Assembly: GCA_037446395.1 (NCBI GenBank)
Contig: JBBIIP010000013.1
Span: 1-64,000 of the forward strand
Direction of reading: 5' to 3'
Length of the DNA: 64,000 bases
Origin: JAAYJT01 sp037446395
GTDB taxonomy: Bacteria > Bacteroidota > Bacteroidia > Bacteroidales > JAAYJT01
Positions 43,765 through 52,738 of the stretch are shown in pieces. The position numbers were made by a program, and so were the translations under genes. The notes under the pieces were generated by a model, which made no database searches, was not told the DNA's origin, and was given only the letters and a program-made list of their open reading frames with translations. Within the stretch, counting starts at the first letter, position 1. Each line of letters begins with the position of its first letter.

Positions 43765-44346
43765 CTATGAAAATGGTTTCATCAGCCAGTTGTGTATTAT
43801 GCCTGTTCCGTGTGGCGTTAGGATTGATTCCGGATGAAACTGCACTCCATATGTGGGGTGTGCGCAGTGTTGCAATGCCATAATGTTTTCATTTTCATCA
43901 AATGCAGTCGCGATCAGATCGTTTGTGAGAGAGGCTGGATCAACCACCCAGGAATGATAGCGGCCAACCGTCATTTCTGATTGAAAACCAGAAAAAATGC
44001 CTCCAGGTTGGGTTCTGATCTCGATTCTGCACTTTATCCCATGAATAGGATGCGGCAAAAGTTTGAGGCTGGCTCCAAACACTTCGGCGATGGCCTGATG
44101 ACCAAGACAAACTCCTAAAATAGCCTTTTTCCCCGACCAAAATTTTATCGCATGTTTGGTGATTCCTGCTTCAGAAGGTAAACCCGGGCCGGGCGAAAAT
44201 AGCAAATGACTATAGGCTGCGCAGTCCCCAACCTGCAACTGATCATTTGAAACCACTTTGTAATCGCAAATTCCTGATTCCCTGAGTATTTGAACCAGGT
44301 TCCATGTGAATGAGTCATAATTGTCAATTAGCAAAACCTTAACCAT
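43765..44346 (-). CDS. pabA: Aminodeoxychorismate/anthranilate synthase glutamine amidotransferase
   Basis: Supplies ammonia from glutamine to PabB or TrpE. 193 residues, class I glutamine amidotransferase. The catalytic triad is Cys80 (GVCLGHQAI), His171 and Glu173 (VQFHPES). LLIDNYDSFTWNLVQ and SPGPGLPSEAG are the classic PabA/TrpG signatures. It is convergent with the pabB-pabC-MFS set, so PabA is the more likely role, but it could serve both enzymes. A TAnnTTTG match, TAGGTTTG on the minus strand (44365-44372), lies just upstream. Confidence 0.88.
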   Translation of the reverse strand: MVKVLLIDNYDSFTWNLVQILRESGICDYKVVSNDQLQVGDCAAYSHLLFSPGPGLPSEAGITKHAIKFWSGKKAILGVCLGHQAIAEVFGASLKLLPHPIHGIKCRIEIRTQPGGIFSGFQSEMTVGRYHSWVVDPASLTNDLIATAFDENENIMALQHCAHPTYGVQFHPESILTPHGTGIIHNWLMKPFS

Positions 44347-44364
44347 ACCTGAATTTTAACACAT

Positions 44365-44411
44365 CAAACCTAAGAATTTTTTAAATGCACTGTTGACTTT
44401 CCATAACTTTG
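44365..44411. promoter_or_regulatory. Divergent -7 boxes of pabA and ridA
   Basis: Minus-strand TAGGTTTG (44365-44372) faces pabA; plus-strand TAACTTTG (44404-44411) faces ridA. Both match TAnnTTTG exactly and lie 31 bases apart. No -33 element at the proper spacing is clear for either. Confidence 0.45.
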
Positions 44412-44458
44412 GCAAAAATTATGTCTAATTTGTTTTTTCAATCCACAAAAACCGAGTT

Positions 44459-44836
44459 ATGAAAAAAATTATCACCACAGCACTTGCTCCCAAGGCCATT
44501 GGCCCTTATAGTCAGGCTGTTGAAACCCACGGGTTTCTTTTTATCTCAGGACAGATTCCCATTGATCCCACCACAGGCAAAATCGTTGATGGCGGCGTCA
44601 GGGAGCAAACCGCCCAGGTAATGAAAAACATTGGTGCCATACTCGAAGCAGCCGGGTACAGCTATGGTGATGTGGTAAAAAGCACCTGCCTGCTCAGCTC
44701 CATGGATGATTTTTCGATAGTGAATGAAATTTATGGCAGTTACTATCAGAGCGAACCACCAGCGCGGGCGGCCTATGCCGTTGCAAAGCTCCCACTCGGA
44801 GTAATGATAGAGATAGAAACCATTGCAAGTAAATAA
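44459..44836 (+). CDS. ridA: RidA-family enamine/imine deaminase
   Basis: Removes reactive 2-aminoacrylate and related enamines formed by PLP enzymes. 125 residues. APKAIGPYSQAVETHGFLF opens the protein, and PPARAAYAVAKLPLGVMIEIE at the end carries the conserved catalytic arginine and the IEIE end typical of active RidA. A TAACTTTG box at 44404-44411 is its likely promoter. The S46 peptidase gene follows after 39 bases and may be co-transcribed. Confidence 0.93.
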   Translation: MKKIITTALAPKAIGPYSQAVETHGFLFISGQIPIDPTTGKIVDGGVREQTAQVMKNIGAILEAAGYSYGDVVKSTCLLSSMDDFSIVNEIYGSYYQSEPPARAAYAVAKLPLGVMIEIETIASK

Positions 44837-44875
44837 CTGATAAACAGCATAATATTCATCACTCAATCCTTTAAA

Positions 44876-47038
44876 ATGAAAAAACGATTACTTTTTTCCA
44901 TCCTTGCTTTCATGCATTTTACAATGCTTTATGCCATCGAGGGCATGTGGCTGCCTGTACTACTTAAACAACTCAACGAAAAAGAAATGCAAGCCATGGG
45001 CCTACGCCTCACGGCAGACGATATTTATTCGGTTAACAAAAGCAGCCTCAAAGATGCCATTTTGCTTTTTGGCCGCGGTTGCACCGCAGAAATCATTTCT
45101 GCCGAAGGCTTGATTCTTACCAACCATCATTGCGGATTCGGATCCATTCAAAGGCACAGTTCTGTTGAGTCTGATTACCTGACCAAAGGCTTCTGGGCGA
45201 TGAGCCGAAAAGAGGAATTGCCAAATCCAGGGCTCACGGTAACCCTGTTAAAAAGGATGGACGATGTTACGGCCTATGTACTCAACGGAACGGAGGCAAC
45301 GATGCCTGAACGCAAACGCGACTCGATCATTCGCTTGAATATCAGAAAAATAGAAAAATATGCAGCCGACACCAGCGGGTTTGATGCCCAGGTGAGGCCA
45401 TTTTATTATGGAAACGAATATTATATCGTTTTTACTGAAACATTTCGAGATGTGCGGCTGGTAGGCGCTCCACCATCAAATATCGGAAAATTCGGCGGTG
45501 ATACAGATAACTGGATGTGGCCAAGGCATACAGGCGATTTTGCCCTGTTTCGCATTTATGTGAACAAGGACAACAAACCAGCCGACTATTCGCCAGACAA
45601 TGTTCCCTATACACCTCGCTATCACCTCCCAGTTTCGATAAAAGGAGTCGAAAAAGGAGATTTCACTTTTGTTTTCGGTTATCCCGGAACCACCCGCCAA
45701 TTTCTGCCTGCCATTGCTGTCGAAAATATCACTTCTGTGTTTAATCCCGTGGCTGTGCGCCTGCGCGATCGCCGGCTTGAGGTGATGACAGCAGCCATGA
45801 ACCAGCATCCTGCAGTGAGAATTCAGTATGCATCGAAACATGCAGGGATTGCCAACGGATGGAAAAAAATGATCGGCGAAAGCCGGGGAATTGCCCGGAT
45901 GGACGCAGTCAATCGAAAGAGGGATTTTGAGCGTACTTTTATTAGCTGGGCAACTACACCAGGTCAGGATAAGGAGAATTTTAACAACATCATTCCTGCA
46001 TTTGAATCTTTGCACAGCTTGCTAAAACCACTTAACCTTGCCCGTACCTACCTCAATGAATCTGCTCTTGCTGTCGAACTGCTTCGATTTGCACTTCAGT
46101 TTGATGAGTTGGTGAAAGCAAGCATCAACAAAAAGAAAAATGATGACGACATCAACAAAGTTCTTAACAAACTTCAGACAAGTGCAAACGACTTTTTTAA
46201 AAACTACCATCAACCCATAGACAGGAAACTTATGGGCGATTTGCTGGAAGCCTATTTCCGAGAAGTTGAAAAATCCCTACAACCTTACACTCTTAATCGG
46301 TTGACAGACAAACACAACGAAAACTTTGAGGCCATCAGCAACGACATCTTTAAAAACTCAATTTTCGGCGAGCCTGCCACGCTTCAGCAATTCATGAAGG
46401 GATATAAACCAGGCCATGCAAAAAAAATATTAAACGACCCAGCATACCTGCTGGCGACAGAGTTCAATAAAATTCTGAGGGATAAACTGAATCCAGAAAT
46501 CCGCATCATTGAAAATTCACTCGACAGTCTGCAGCGCATTTATGTGCAAGGCCTTAGGCAGATGCAGCCAGAAAAGAGGTTCTATCCCGATGCTAACCTG
46601 ACTCTGAGGGTTGCTTACGGCAAAGTGGATGATTACTACCCCATGGATGCAGTTCATTACGGGCATTATTCAACCATAGAAGGAATCATGGAAAAAGAAG
46701 ACCCTGCAATTTATGATTATGTGGTTGAAGAGAGGCTCAAAGAACTATACCGGAAAGGAGATTATGGCAAATACGCTGACAAAAATGGCCAACTCAGGGT
46801 GTGCTTTATCGCCTCAAATCACACCACCGGAGGTAACTCAGGAAGCCCTGTTCTGAATGCAAATGGCCATCTTGTTGGCATCAACTTCGACCGCAACTGG
46901 GAAGGCACCATGAGCGACCTGATGTATGACCCGGATATGTGTCGGAATATATCCCTGGATATTCGTTATTGCCTGTTTATCATTGATAAATTTGCCGGGG
47001 CCGGGCACCTGGTAAATGAGATGACCATTGTTGAATAA
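44876..47038 (+). CDS. S46-family dipeptidyl-peptidase, predicted DPP11 type (Asp/Glu-specific)
   Basis: Periplasmic exopeptidase releasing dipeptides from N-termini. 720 residues with a signal peptide (about 1-20). The chymotrypsin-like triad is His85 (TNHHCG), Asp221 (RHTGDF) and Ser655 (GGNSGSP). The residue 18 after the catalytic serine is Arg673 (NFDRNWEG); in Porphyromonas gingivalis DPP11 the arginine at this same number gives Asp/Glu specificity, while DPP7 has glycine. Numbering agrees at 85, 655 and 673. It suggests use of acidic peptides as amino-acid source, as in asaccharolytic Bacteroidota. Confidence 0.92.
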   Translation: MKKRLLFSILAFMHFTMLYAIEGMWLPVLLKQLNEKEMQAMGLRLTADDIYSVNKSSLKDAILLFGRGCTAEIISAEGLILTNHHCGFGSIQRHSSVESDYLTKGFWAMSRKEELPNPGLTVTLLKRMDDVTAYVLNGTEATMPERKRDSIIRLNIRKIEKYAADTSGFDAQVRPFYYGNEYYIVFTETFRDVRLVGAPPSNIGKFGGDTDNWMWPRHTGDFALFRIYVNKDNKPADYSPDNVPYTPRYHLPVSIKGVEKGDFTFVFGYPGTTRQFLPAIAVENITSVFNPVAVRLRDRRLEVMTAAMNQHPAVRIQYASKHAGIANGWKKMIGESRGIARMDAVNRKRDFERTFISWATTPGQDKENFNNIIPAFESLHSLLKPLNLARTYLNESALAVELLRFALQFDELVKASINKKKNDDDINKVLNKLQTSANDFFKNYHQPIDRKLMGDLLEAYFREVEKSLQPYTLNRLTDKHNENFEAISNDIFKNSIFGEPATLQQFMKGYKPGHAKKILNDPAYLLATEFNKILRDKLNPEIRIIENSLDSLQRIYVQGLRQMQPEKRFYPDANLTLRVAYGKVDDYYPMDAVHYGHYSTIEGIMEKEDPAIYDYVVEERLKELYRKGDYGKYADKNGQLRVCFIASNHTTGGNSGSPVLNANGHLVGINFDRNWEGTMSDLMYDPDMCRNISLDIRYCLFIIDKFAGAGHLVNEMTIVE

Positions 47039-47181
47039 GATAAACGGAACACAACGAAGGCAGTTTCAGTAAAACCAACCCGCCTGAAACAATTTGAGGT
47101 GTGTAAGAGCCCGCCGGTATTAATGTGAACAGGACTTGTAGTTTTCCCTGCTTCGGATTTTGATGTTTATTGAAAAAACGG

Positions 47182-47637
47182 CTATTCGTCAATAGTTGAA
47201 TTTTCTTTGGCGGCTTTTCGTTGGGCGAATGCCAAAAAAATAAGGTAAATAATAAAAATTGAAATCAGATTGAAAATCAGCATAAAAACGAAACCTTGGC
47301 CATAAATAAATAGTATGGAAAAAAGCATGATAACCGTATTAACAAATAATGCGCGCCACAGTGCGGTAGCTTTCGTCTTGCTATTTTTAAAATTTTTTGA
47401 TTTTGAGAAAACCACAAGAAAAAAGCCTGCAACAAGAAATATAAGCACGGTCTCATCCGAAAAATTCGTTGGAAAAATGGCTAAGAATTTTTTTTCGAGA
47501 AACCATGAAAAAACTGCAAAAACAGGAATAGAAAACCGAAAATCGAACCAGATATACCTGGTAGCGAGTATTGTCCCTGCTAAAATCAGGAACCATCCGG
47601 CAAATTTCCAGCGATAGTGCAGTTCAAATGGGTTCAT
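47182..47637 (-). CDS. Small four-helix membrane protein of unknown function
   Basis: 151 residues with four or five hydrophobic helices (about 10-27, 32-50, 63-80, 92-135) and a charged loop SKSKNFKNSKTKATALWR. No family was recognised. The codon use looks like its neighbours. It is 48 bases downstream of the radical SAM gene on the same strand, so co-transcription is possible, but nothing else links the two. Confidence 0.6.
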   Translation of the reverse strand: MNPFELHYRWKFAGWFLILAGTILATRYIWFDFRFSIPVFAVFSWFLEKKFLAIFPTNFSDETVLIFLVAGFFLVVFSKSKNFKNSKTKATALWRALFVNTVIMLFSILFIYGQGFVFMLIFNLISIFIIYLIFLAFAQRKAAKENSTIDE

Positions 47638-47685
47638 GTTGTCAGGTTTTTATAAGTGTAATTGGACTTCTTGTGGCGTAGATTT

Positions 47686-48939
47686 CTACTTTTTGATCAC
47701 GACGTAACGCTTATTGCGATTAAACCTTTTGATTTCCTTCTTCGTCATTTTGCTTTGTAAATCGTCAGCCACAGCTTCCCAGTCTTTTGCAATGGGTGTC
47801 ATCTTGGCTGCAAGGCCCTCAGGAGGCTCCGGGTGACCAATGTGTGTTGAACATACCCCATCAAGCCTTAATAGCTTTTCCAGGTTTTCAGGCAGATCCC
47901 GGATTGGGCAAGGTTGATATGGGTTTTCGTTTTTTGGCCTCGATTTTCTGAAATGCCTGAAAAAGGGAGAACGCAACGCATCTTTTAGCGACAGGCTGTT
48001 TAGATTTGCATCGGAATAATGACAAAACACGCATGGCTCAACATCGCCATTGGCAGTGATATGAATAAAACCATTGCCGCCGCCTACACATCCGAAAGCT
48101 GCATGCCCCATGTTGGCAAAATCAATGATCGAAAACCCGTTAGCTTTCGAATAGTTATCCAGTTTGTTCTTTACATATAACCGTTGTGTAGCATTCAGGC
48201 ACAGGCTGCTATCAGTATTGACTCCCAATGGCATATAATTGAAAAACCAACCTATCCAGGCACCGCTTTGCTTCATGAAATCGAGAAATTCATCGCTGCA
48301 AACTTCCTCAAAATTGAGGGCATGATAACAAACAGAATATCCAAATCCGATATCGCGCTTCCGCAGCAACTCCATTGCTTTCAACACTTTTTTGAAGGTA
48401 CCTTTGCCCCGCCTTAAATCGTTCTTCTCCTCAAATCCTTCGATGCTAAGCAGTACACCTAAATTTCCAAGTCTTTCTATATTCTCAACAAACGTTTCGT
48501 CAATAAGTGTTCCATTGGTGAAGACAGTGAAGGTCAATTTTTTGTGTTTTGCACACAAACCAATCAGATCAGACCTTCTCATCAATGGCTCACCGCCAGT
48601 GAATAAAACGCCGTTCACTCCAAGACTTTTTGCTTCGGATAATAGTAAATCAAGCCTGTGGTAAGACATCTCATGCTGTTGGTCGTAATCGGCCGACCAG
48701 CACCCCTGGCACTGCAAATTGCATTTACAGGTGAAATCGAGCAATATATTGTATGGGATGGCGCAATCGTAGTACCACTGAAGAAAAAACTTATGTATGG
48801 CATTTTTTAAACCATCAATGAGCAATAGTTTCAGTGGCGACTGATATGAAAAAAATTTTGTGCAGCGATAAACGTAATCTTTGTGGTGAGGGTAGGGCGG
48901 TATTTCTTTCTTTATTCCTTGAATTTCAAGATACCTCAT
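47686..48939 (-). CDS. Radical SAM/SPASM-domain protein
   Basis: 417 residues. The N-terminal radical SAM motif is FTCKCNLQCQGCW (Cys-x3-Cys-x2-Cys) near residue 70, followed by GVLFTGGEPLMRRSDL, the SAM-binding GGEP. The C-terminal part has further cysteines, FGCVGGGNG, EPCVFCHYSD, QPCPIRD and DGVCSTHIG, as in SPASM domains that hold one or two extra [4Fe-4S] clusters. Such enzymes modify peptides or proteins or act as sulfatase activators. No precursor peptide or obvious target was found next to it; the lipoprotein gene upstream is a weak candidate. Function unknown. Confidence 0.8.
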   Translation of the reverse strand: MRYLEIQGIKKEIPPYPHHKDYVYRCTKFFSYQSPLKLLLIDGLKNAIHKFFLQWYYDCAIPYNILLDFTCKCNLQCQGCWSADYDQQHEMSYHRLDLLLSEAKSLGVNGVLFTGGEPLMRRSDLIGLCAKHKKLTFTVFTNGTLIDETFVENIERLGNLGVLLSIEGFEEKNDLRRGKGTFKKVLKAMELLRKRDIGFGYSVCYHALNFEEVCSDEFLDFMKQSGAWIGWFFNYMPLGVNTDSSLCLNATQRLYVKNKLDNYSKANGFSIIDFANMGHAAFGCVGGGNGFIHITANGDVEPCVFCHYSDANLNSLSLKDALRSPFFRHFRKSRPKNENPYQPCPIRDLPENLEKLLRLDGVCSTHIGHPEPPEGLAAKMTPIAKDWEAVADDLQSKMTKKEIKRFNRNKRYVVIKK

Positions 48940-48968
48940 TGTGCATTAGGGTATTAGCCGGGGCCGTA

Positions 48969-49613
48969 TTAATTTTCTTTACTGAAATACAATGGGAATG
49001 AAGCTTCAGTGTTGTCGTTAAATGTGAATTTTAGCCCAACCAAGCCAAATTTATGATTGGCAATGTAGGTCACTTTTTTAATTCCGGCATTTGTCAGAAA
49101 AGTATTCGATTCCTCCACCTGGATTGTCTTGATAAGCCAGAAACCATATGAATAATCATCTGTACTGGATTTGCTAACCACAGTTCTCACATCTCCTGTA
49201 GAACCTATGGGATACGTATCCCCAATGGACGATCCATATTTTACCCAAATGCCTGCCCTGGCTCCTGATTTGAATTCAATCCCTTCTTTCGTAAGTTTGA
49301 ACTTCAGATTGTTGGCAGAAACCGTGTTTCCGCTGATTGTGAGTTCCGGAAAGTTTGATAAAAGGTTTTTCAGAACTGTATTGTTTACCGTTGCAGACCC
49401 TGAAAAAGTAGAAACTCCGTCGGTCAGAGAAGATACTGTTGCAGAGAAGCCACTCACGCCGGCAATTGTTGTGCTGCTCGAACTTGCCGTTTCTCCGACA
49501 AGCCCCATGGGCGATTGGTCTCCCTTGAGGGAGCCATCGTCCTTCTTGATCAGGTCGCAAGAACTCAGAAAAGTAATACCTATCAAGGCGGTCAATAAAA
49601 TTTTTGTTTTCAT
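48969..49613 (-). CDS. Hypothetical lipoprotein
   Basis: 214 residues. Signal with lipobox TFLSSC (Cys19) marks an exported lipoprotein. The rest is beta-rich, with a serine/threonine-rich start (ETASSSSTTIAG) and strands such as GLVGLKFTFNDNTEASFPLYF at the end, read in parts. No family recognised. It lies 29 bases upstream of the radical SAM gene on the same strand. A good -7 box, TACTTTTG (49672-49679, minus strand), with TTG 20 bases further upstream (49700-49702) is its promoter. Confidence 0.7.
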   Translation of the reverse strand: MKTKILLTALIGITFLSSCDLIKKDDGSLKGDQSPMGLVGETASSSSTTIAGVSGFSATVSSLTDGVSTFSGSATVNNTVLKNLLSNFPELTISGNTVSANNLKFKLTKEGIEFKSGARAGIWVKYGSSIGDTYPIGSTGDVRTVVSKSSTDDYSYGFWLIKTIQVEESNTFLTNAGIKKVTYIANHKFGLVGLKFTFNDNTEASFPLYFSKEN

Positions 49614-49671
49614 TTCTTTGGTGGTTTATGTGAATTATAAAAATGGTTCATTAATGCATAAACTAATGGAG

Positions 49672-49702
49672 CAAAAGTATGTTTTCTGGCAGTTTTTTTC
49701 AA
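49672..49702 (-). promoter_or_regulatory. Promoter of the lipoprotein and radical SAM genes
   Basis: Minus-strand TACTTTTG (49672-49679) is a full -7 match and TTG (49700-49702) lies 20 bases upstream, close to the normal -33 spacing. The start of transcription would be near 49666, about 52 bases before the ATG. Confidence 0.55.
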
Positions 49703-49738
49703 GTATTTGGGATAATATTTTTGCATCTAAATTTCCGA

Positions 49739-50638
49739 TCAAACCAATGGTTGGCATTTAATGATTCTATACTCAGATACCAGGTTACTCAACGCCGCCT
49801 CAACCGTAGGAAATCGAAATTTGTATCCAGATCTTTCAAGGTTATTTGGTATTACATGTTGCCCCGTTGTGAGGGTAACCGCAGCCTTTCCATAGATCAA
49901 TTTCAGCAAGTATGCCGGAATGGGTAAAAATGTGGGCCGGTGAAGCGATTTCGCAAGCGCAGCGGTGAATTGCTTGTTATTTATGCCTTGGGGCGAAACC
50001 AGGTTATAAATGCCCAAAGCCTGATGGTGCTGAATGATAAAATCAATCGCTCCAACAACATCTTCAATGTGGATCCATGGAAAGAACTGTTTACCGTTTC
50101 CGATTTTTCCGCCGATGCCCAACTTGAAAGGGAGCAACATTTTCCTAAGTGCGCCTCCCCTGGAGGCGAGAACCACTCCCAGTCTTGTAACTACAACGAT
50201 CGTATGGCCTTCGGCCTTCATTGCTTCACTTTCCCAGTCAATGCATACTTTTCCAAGGTAACCGCTATCATAATTACTGCTGGTTTCAGCATGCAGATGA
50301 ATGGAGTCATATATTCCAACAGCAGAGGCAGAAATGAAAATCCTGGGCTTGGTCTCGCAAATGGAAATTGCTTCAGACAGTTTGCGGGTGGTCAGGATCC
50401 GGCTGTCGTAGATTTCCTGCGTGTTTTTGCGCGACCAACGCTGCAAAACAGGGGCTCCGGCAAGGTGGACAATGGCATCCACACCATTTATCCTGGTTGC
50501 CATTTGATCTGTGGTAAGAAGAAAGTCCCCACGACTCAATGGCATTACTTCCCAACCTTCTGCCCAAAAAAATTTTACTAAATAACTGCCAACCAAGCCG
50601 GTTGCCCCGGAAATCGCGATACTTTTCTGTCGTTCCAT
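49739..50638 (-). CDS. YfcH/TIGR01777-type NAD(P)-dependent epimerase-like protein
   Basis: 299 residues, an atypical short-chain dehydrogenase. ISGATGLVGSYLVKFF (9-24) is the nucleotide-binding motif GxxGxxG, and GVDAIVHLAGAPV follows. The C-terminal ~48 residues (IPAYLLKLIYGKAAVTLTTGQ and later) are the DUF1731 tail of the YfcH/SulA-like family. The substrate is unknown throughout the family. The minus-strand Shine-Dalgarno AAAGGAG just upstream of the ATG supports this start. Its 3' end faces the lipoprotein promoter. Confidence 0.88.
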   Translation of the reverse strand: MERQKSIAISGATGLVGSYLVKFFWAEGWEVMPLSRGDFLLTTDQMATRINGVDAIVHLAGAPVLQRWSRKNTQEIYDSRILTTRKLSEAISICETKPRIFISASAVGIYDSIHLHAETSSNYDSGYLGKVCIDWESEAMKAEGHTIVVVTRLGVVLASRGGALRKMLLPFKLGIGGKIGNGKQFFPWIHIEDVVGAIDFIIQHHQALGIYNLVSPQGINNKQFTAALAKSLHRPTFLPIPAYLLKLIYGKAAVTLTTGQHVIPNNLERSGYKFRFPTVEAALSNLVSEYRIIKCQPLV

Positions 50639-50747
50639 TTTATTTCTCCTTTAGATTCAAAAACAGCTGTGGTGCCTCGTTCTCGCCCATTTGAAAAACA
50701 GCCACTTGAATAATAATTTGAACCTGTTATCATATTTAGGGAATCAA

Positions 50748-50755
50748 TAACTTTG
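50748..50755 (+). promoter_or_regulatory. -7 promoter box of the methylmalonyl-CoA mutase genes
   Basis: TAACTTTG matches TAnnTTTG, 53 bases before the ATG at 50809. A TTTG (50717-50720) lies 27 bases upstream, too far for a standard -33 element. Confidence 0.4.
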
Positions 50756-50808
50756 CACCACAAAATTCGAGTAATTTCAGACAATATTATAACAATATTC
50801 GATTTAGC

Positions 50809-52716
50809 ATGGATTTGGAAAAATCAAAGAAACTGTTTGAAGAATTTCCACCTGTAAGCACGCATTTATGGGAAGAAAGAATTAATCTTGACCTGAAAGG
50901 AGCTGACTACGAAAAAAAGCTCGTTTGGAAAACTGACGAAGGCATTTCTGTAAGGCCATATTACCGTGCTGAAGACCTCGCCAAGCTGCCCTATAATGAT
51001 TCTCTTCCTGGTCAATATCCTTTTGTAAGAGGGAATAAAGCAAAAGACAATTCATGGAAAATTCGCCAAAACATTGATGTTTCAAACATTATCGAAGCAA
51101 ATCGCCTTGCCACCGAAGCACTGCAAAAGGGCGCCACTGCACTGAGTGTTGATGTGGGTGAGGTTCGATCTGCAGCCGATCTTGATTTGCTGTTGCAGAA
51201 TATATCACCTGTCGAAACCGACATTCACTATTATGGTGCGCGCAATTATAAGATGCTGATGCATAGGTTGATGGAAATTTGCAACAAACGAGGGCTTGAT
51301 TCGCAAAACATGGTTGGTTCAATCGATTTTGATCCGTATAGTTTTGTGCTGCTTCACGGCGATTTTTATCAATCGCAGGAGGCTGACCTGGGAGATGCGG
51401 CCGATCTGGTTGAATCTTTCAGTAACATAGCCCCAGCGTTCAGACTCCTGAGCGTGAACGGTCAATACCTGCATAACAGCGGATCGAACATAGTCCAGGA
51501 ACTTGCTTTCTCTATGGCTTCAGCGTCTGACTATGTTGCAAGGATTTCGGAAATGGATGTCCCTGCAAATCAGATCATGCCGCGCATCACTTTTATTTTT
51601 GCAGTTGGCAGCGATTATTTTCTTGAAATTGCGAAACTCAGGGCTGCACGCCTGCTCTGGACCCGCATAGCAGAGCAATATCACCCGGCAAAGAAACCCG
51701 AAAGCCTTGTGGCTCATATACAGGCTGTTACATCTTGCTGGAATAAAACCATATACGACCCTTATGTAAATTTGCTGCGCACAACAACCGAAACCATGGC
51801 TGCGGCAATTGCCGGGGTCGAATCAATCGCGGTGGAGCCTTTTGACAATGCCTTCAAAGACCCGGATAATTTTTCGCGACGAATCGCAAGGAACCAGCAA
51901 ATCCTCCTGAAAGAGGAATCATATCTCGACAAAGTGATTGATCCCTCGGCAGGTTCATACTACATCGAGCAACTCACATCAAGCCTGGCGGCCCATGCAT
52001 GGGATTTGTTTGTGAAGGTTGAACAGATGGGCGGGATGCTCGAAGCGATTAAATCCGGTTATATCCAAGATGAGATTGCGAAAACAGCGAATAAAAGAAT
52101 GCAGGATGTGGCAACCAGAAAAAAAATCCTGCTCGGAACCAATCAATTTCCGAATCTTCAAGAATATATGCTTCAAAAAATTCAGGAGGAACCGACTGAT
52201 CAGTTTCAAGAAGCTAAAACCGGAACAAAATATAAAACCATAGCAATAGGGCGGGCAGCCGATGCCATTGAAGACCTCAGGCTGGCAACCGAGATTTATA
52301 CCGATGCAGGAAATAAACAACCCAAGGTTTTTCTTTTTACCATTGGAAACCTGGCAATGCGCAAGGCAAGGGCTGCTTTTAGCAGCAGCTTTTTTGGCTG
52401 TGTCGGCTATCAGGTTTTGGATAATCCCGGATTCAATACTGTTGACGAAGGCTTGCAGGCAGTCTCAGAGGAGAGTCCCGACATTGTTGTCTTGTGCAGC
52501 TCCGATGAAGAATATTCCATGTTTGTTCCGGAACTATGCAAGAAAATAAATGTAATAAATTGCAAAGCAATTCTTGTGCTTGCAGGATTTCCGAAGGAAC
52601 ATATCGAAAATTTCAGGAATGCCGGTATTGAGGAATTTATTCATGTGCGTTCAAATTTGCAGCAGACCCTGGCTTGGTTTCAGAACAGGCTCGGAATTTT
52701 TGATGAAGAAATGTAG
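50809..52716 (+). CDS. mutA: Methylmalonyl-CoA mutase small (beta) subunit
   Basis: Structural subunit of the heterodimeric mutase that interconverts succinyl-CoA and methylmalonyl-CoA in propionate metabolism. 635 residues, as expected. It has the TIM-barrel fold, with IDPSAGSYYIEQLTSSLA typical of the family. The C-terminal Rossmann-like domain lacks the DxHxxG cobalamin motif, as usual for this non-catalytic subunit. mutB follows after 22 bases, so the two form an operon starting from the 50748 box. Confidence 0.95.
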   Translation: MDLEKSKKLFEEFPPVSTHLWEERINLDLKGADYEKKLVWKTDEGISVRPYYRAEDLAKLPYNDSLPGQYPFVRGNKAKDNSWKIRQNIDVSNIIEANRLATEALQKGATALSVDVGEVRSAADLDLLLQNISPVETDIHYYGARNYKMLMHRLMEICNKRGLDSQNMVGSIDFDPYSFVLLHGDFYQSQEADLGDAADLVESFSNIAPAFRLLSVNGQYLHNSGSNIVQELAFSMASASDYVARISEMDVPANQIMPRITFIFAVGSDYFLEIAKLRAARLLWTRIAEQYHPAKKPESLVAHIQAVTSCWNKTIYDPYVNLLRTTTETMAAAIAGVESIAVEPFDNAFKDPDNFSRRIARNQQILLKEESYLDKVIDPSAGSYYIEQLTSSLAAHAWDLFVKVEQMGGMLEAIKSGYIQDEIAKTANKRMQDVATRKKILLGTNQFPNLQEYMLQKIQEEPTDQFQEAKTGTKYKTIAIGRAADAIEDLRLATEIYTDAGNKQPKVFLFTIGNLAMRKARAAFSSSFFGCVGYQVLDNPGFNTVDEGLQAVSEESPDIVVLCSSDEEYSMFVPELCKKINVINCKAILVLAGFPKEHIENFRNAGIEEFIHVRSNLQQTLAWFQNRLGIFDEEM

Positions 52717-52738
52717 TTTTTATTGAAAAATTGAACTT

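Noticed and set aside
49940..50581. A 213-codon plus-strand frame
   Set aside because: It is antisense to the YfcH-like gene with its intact nucleotide-binding motif.
52262..52716. A cobalamin-binding motif in the small mutase subunit
   Set aside because: No DxHxxG motif is present, as expected for the non-catalytic subunit.
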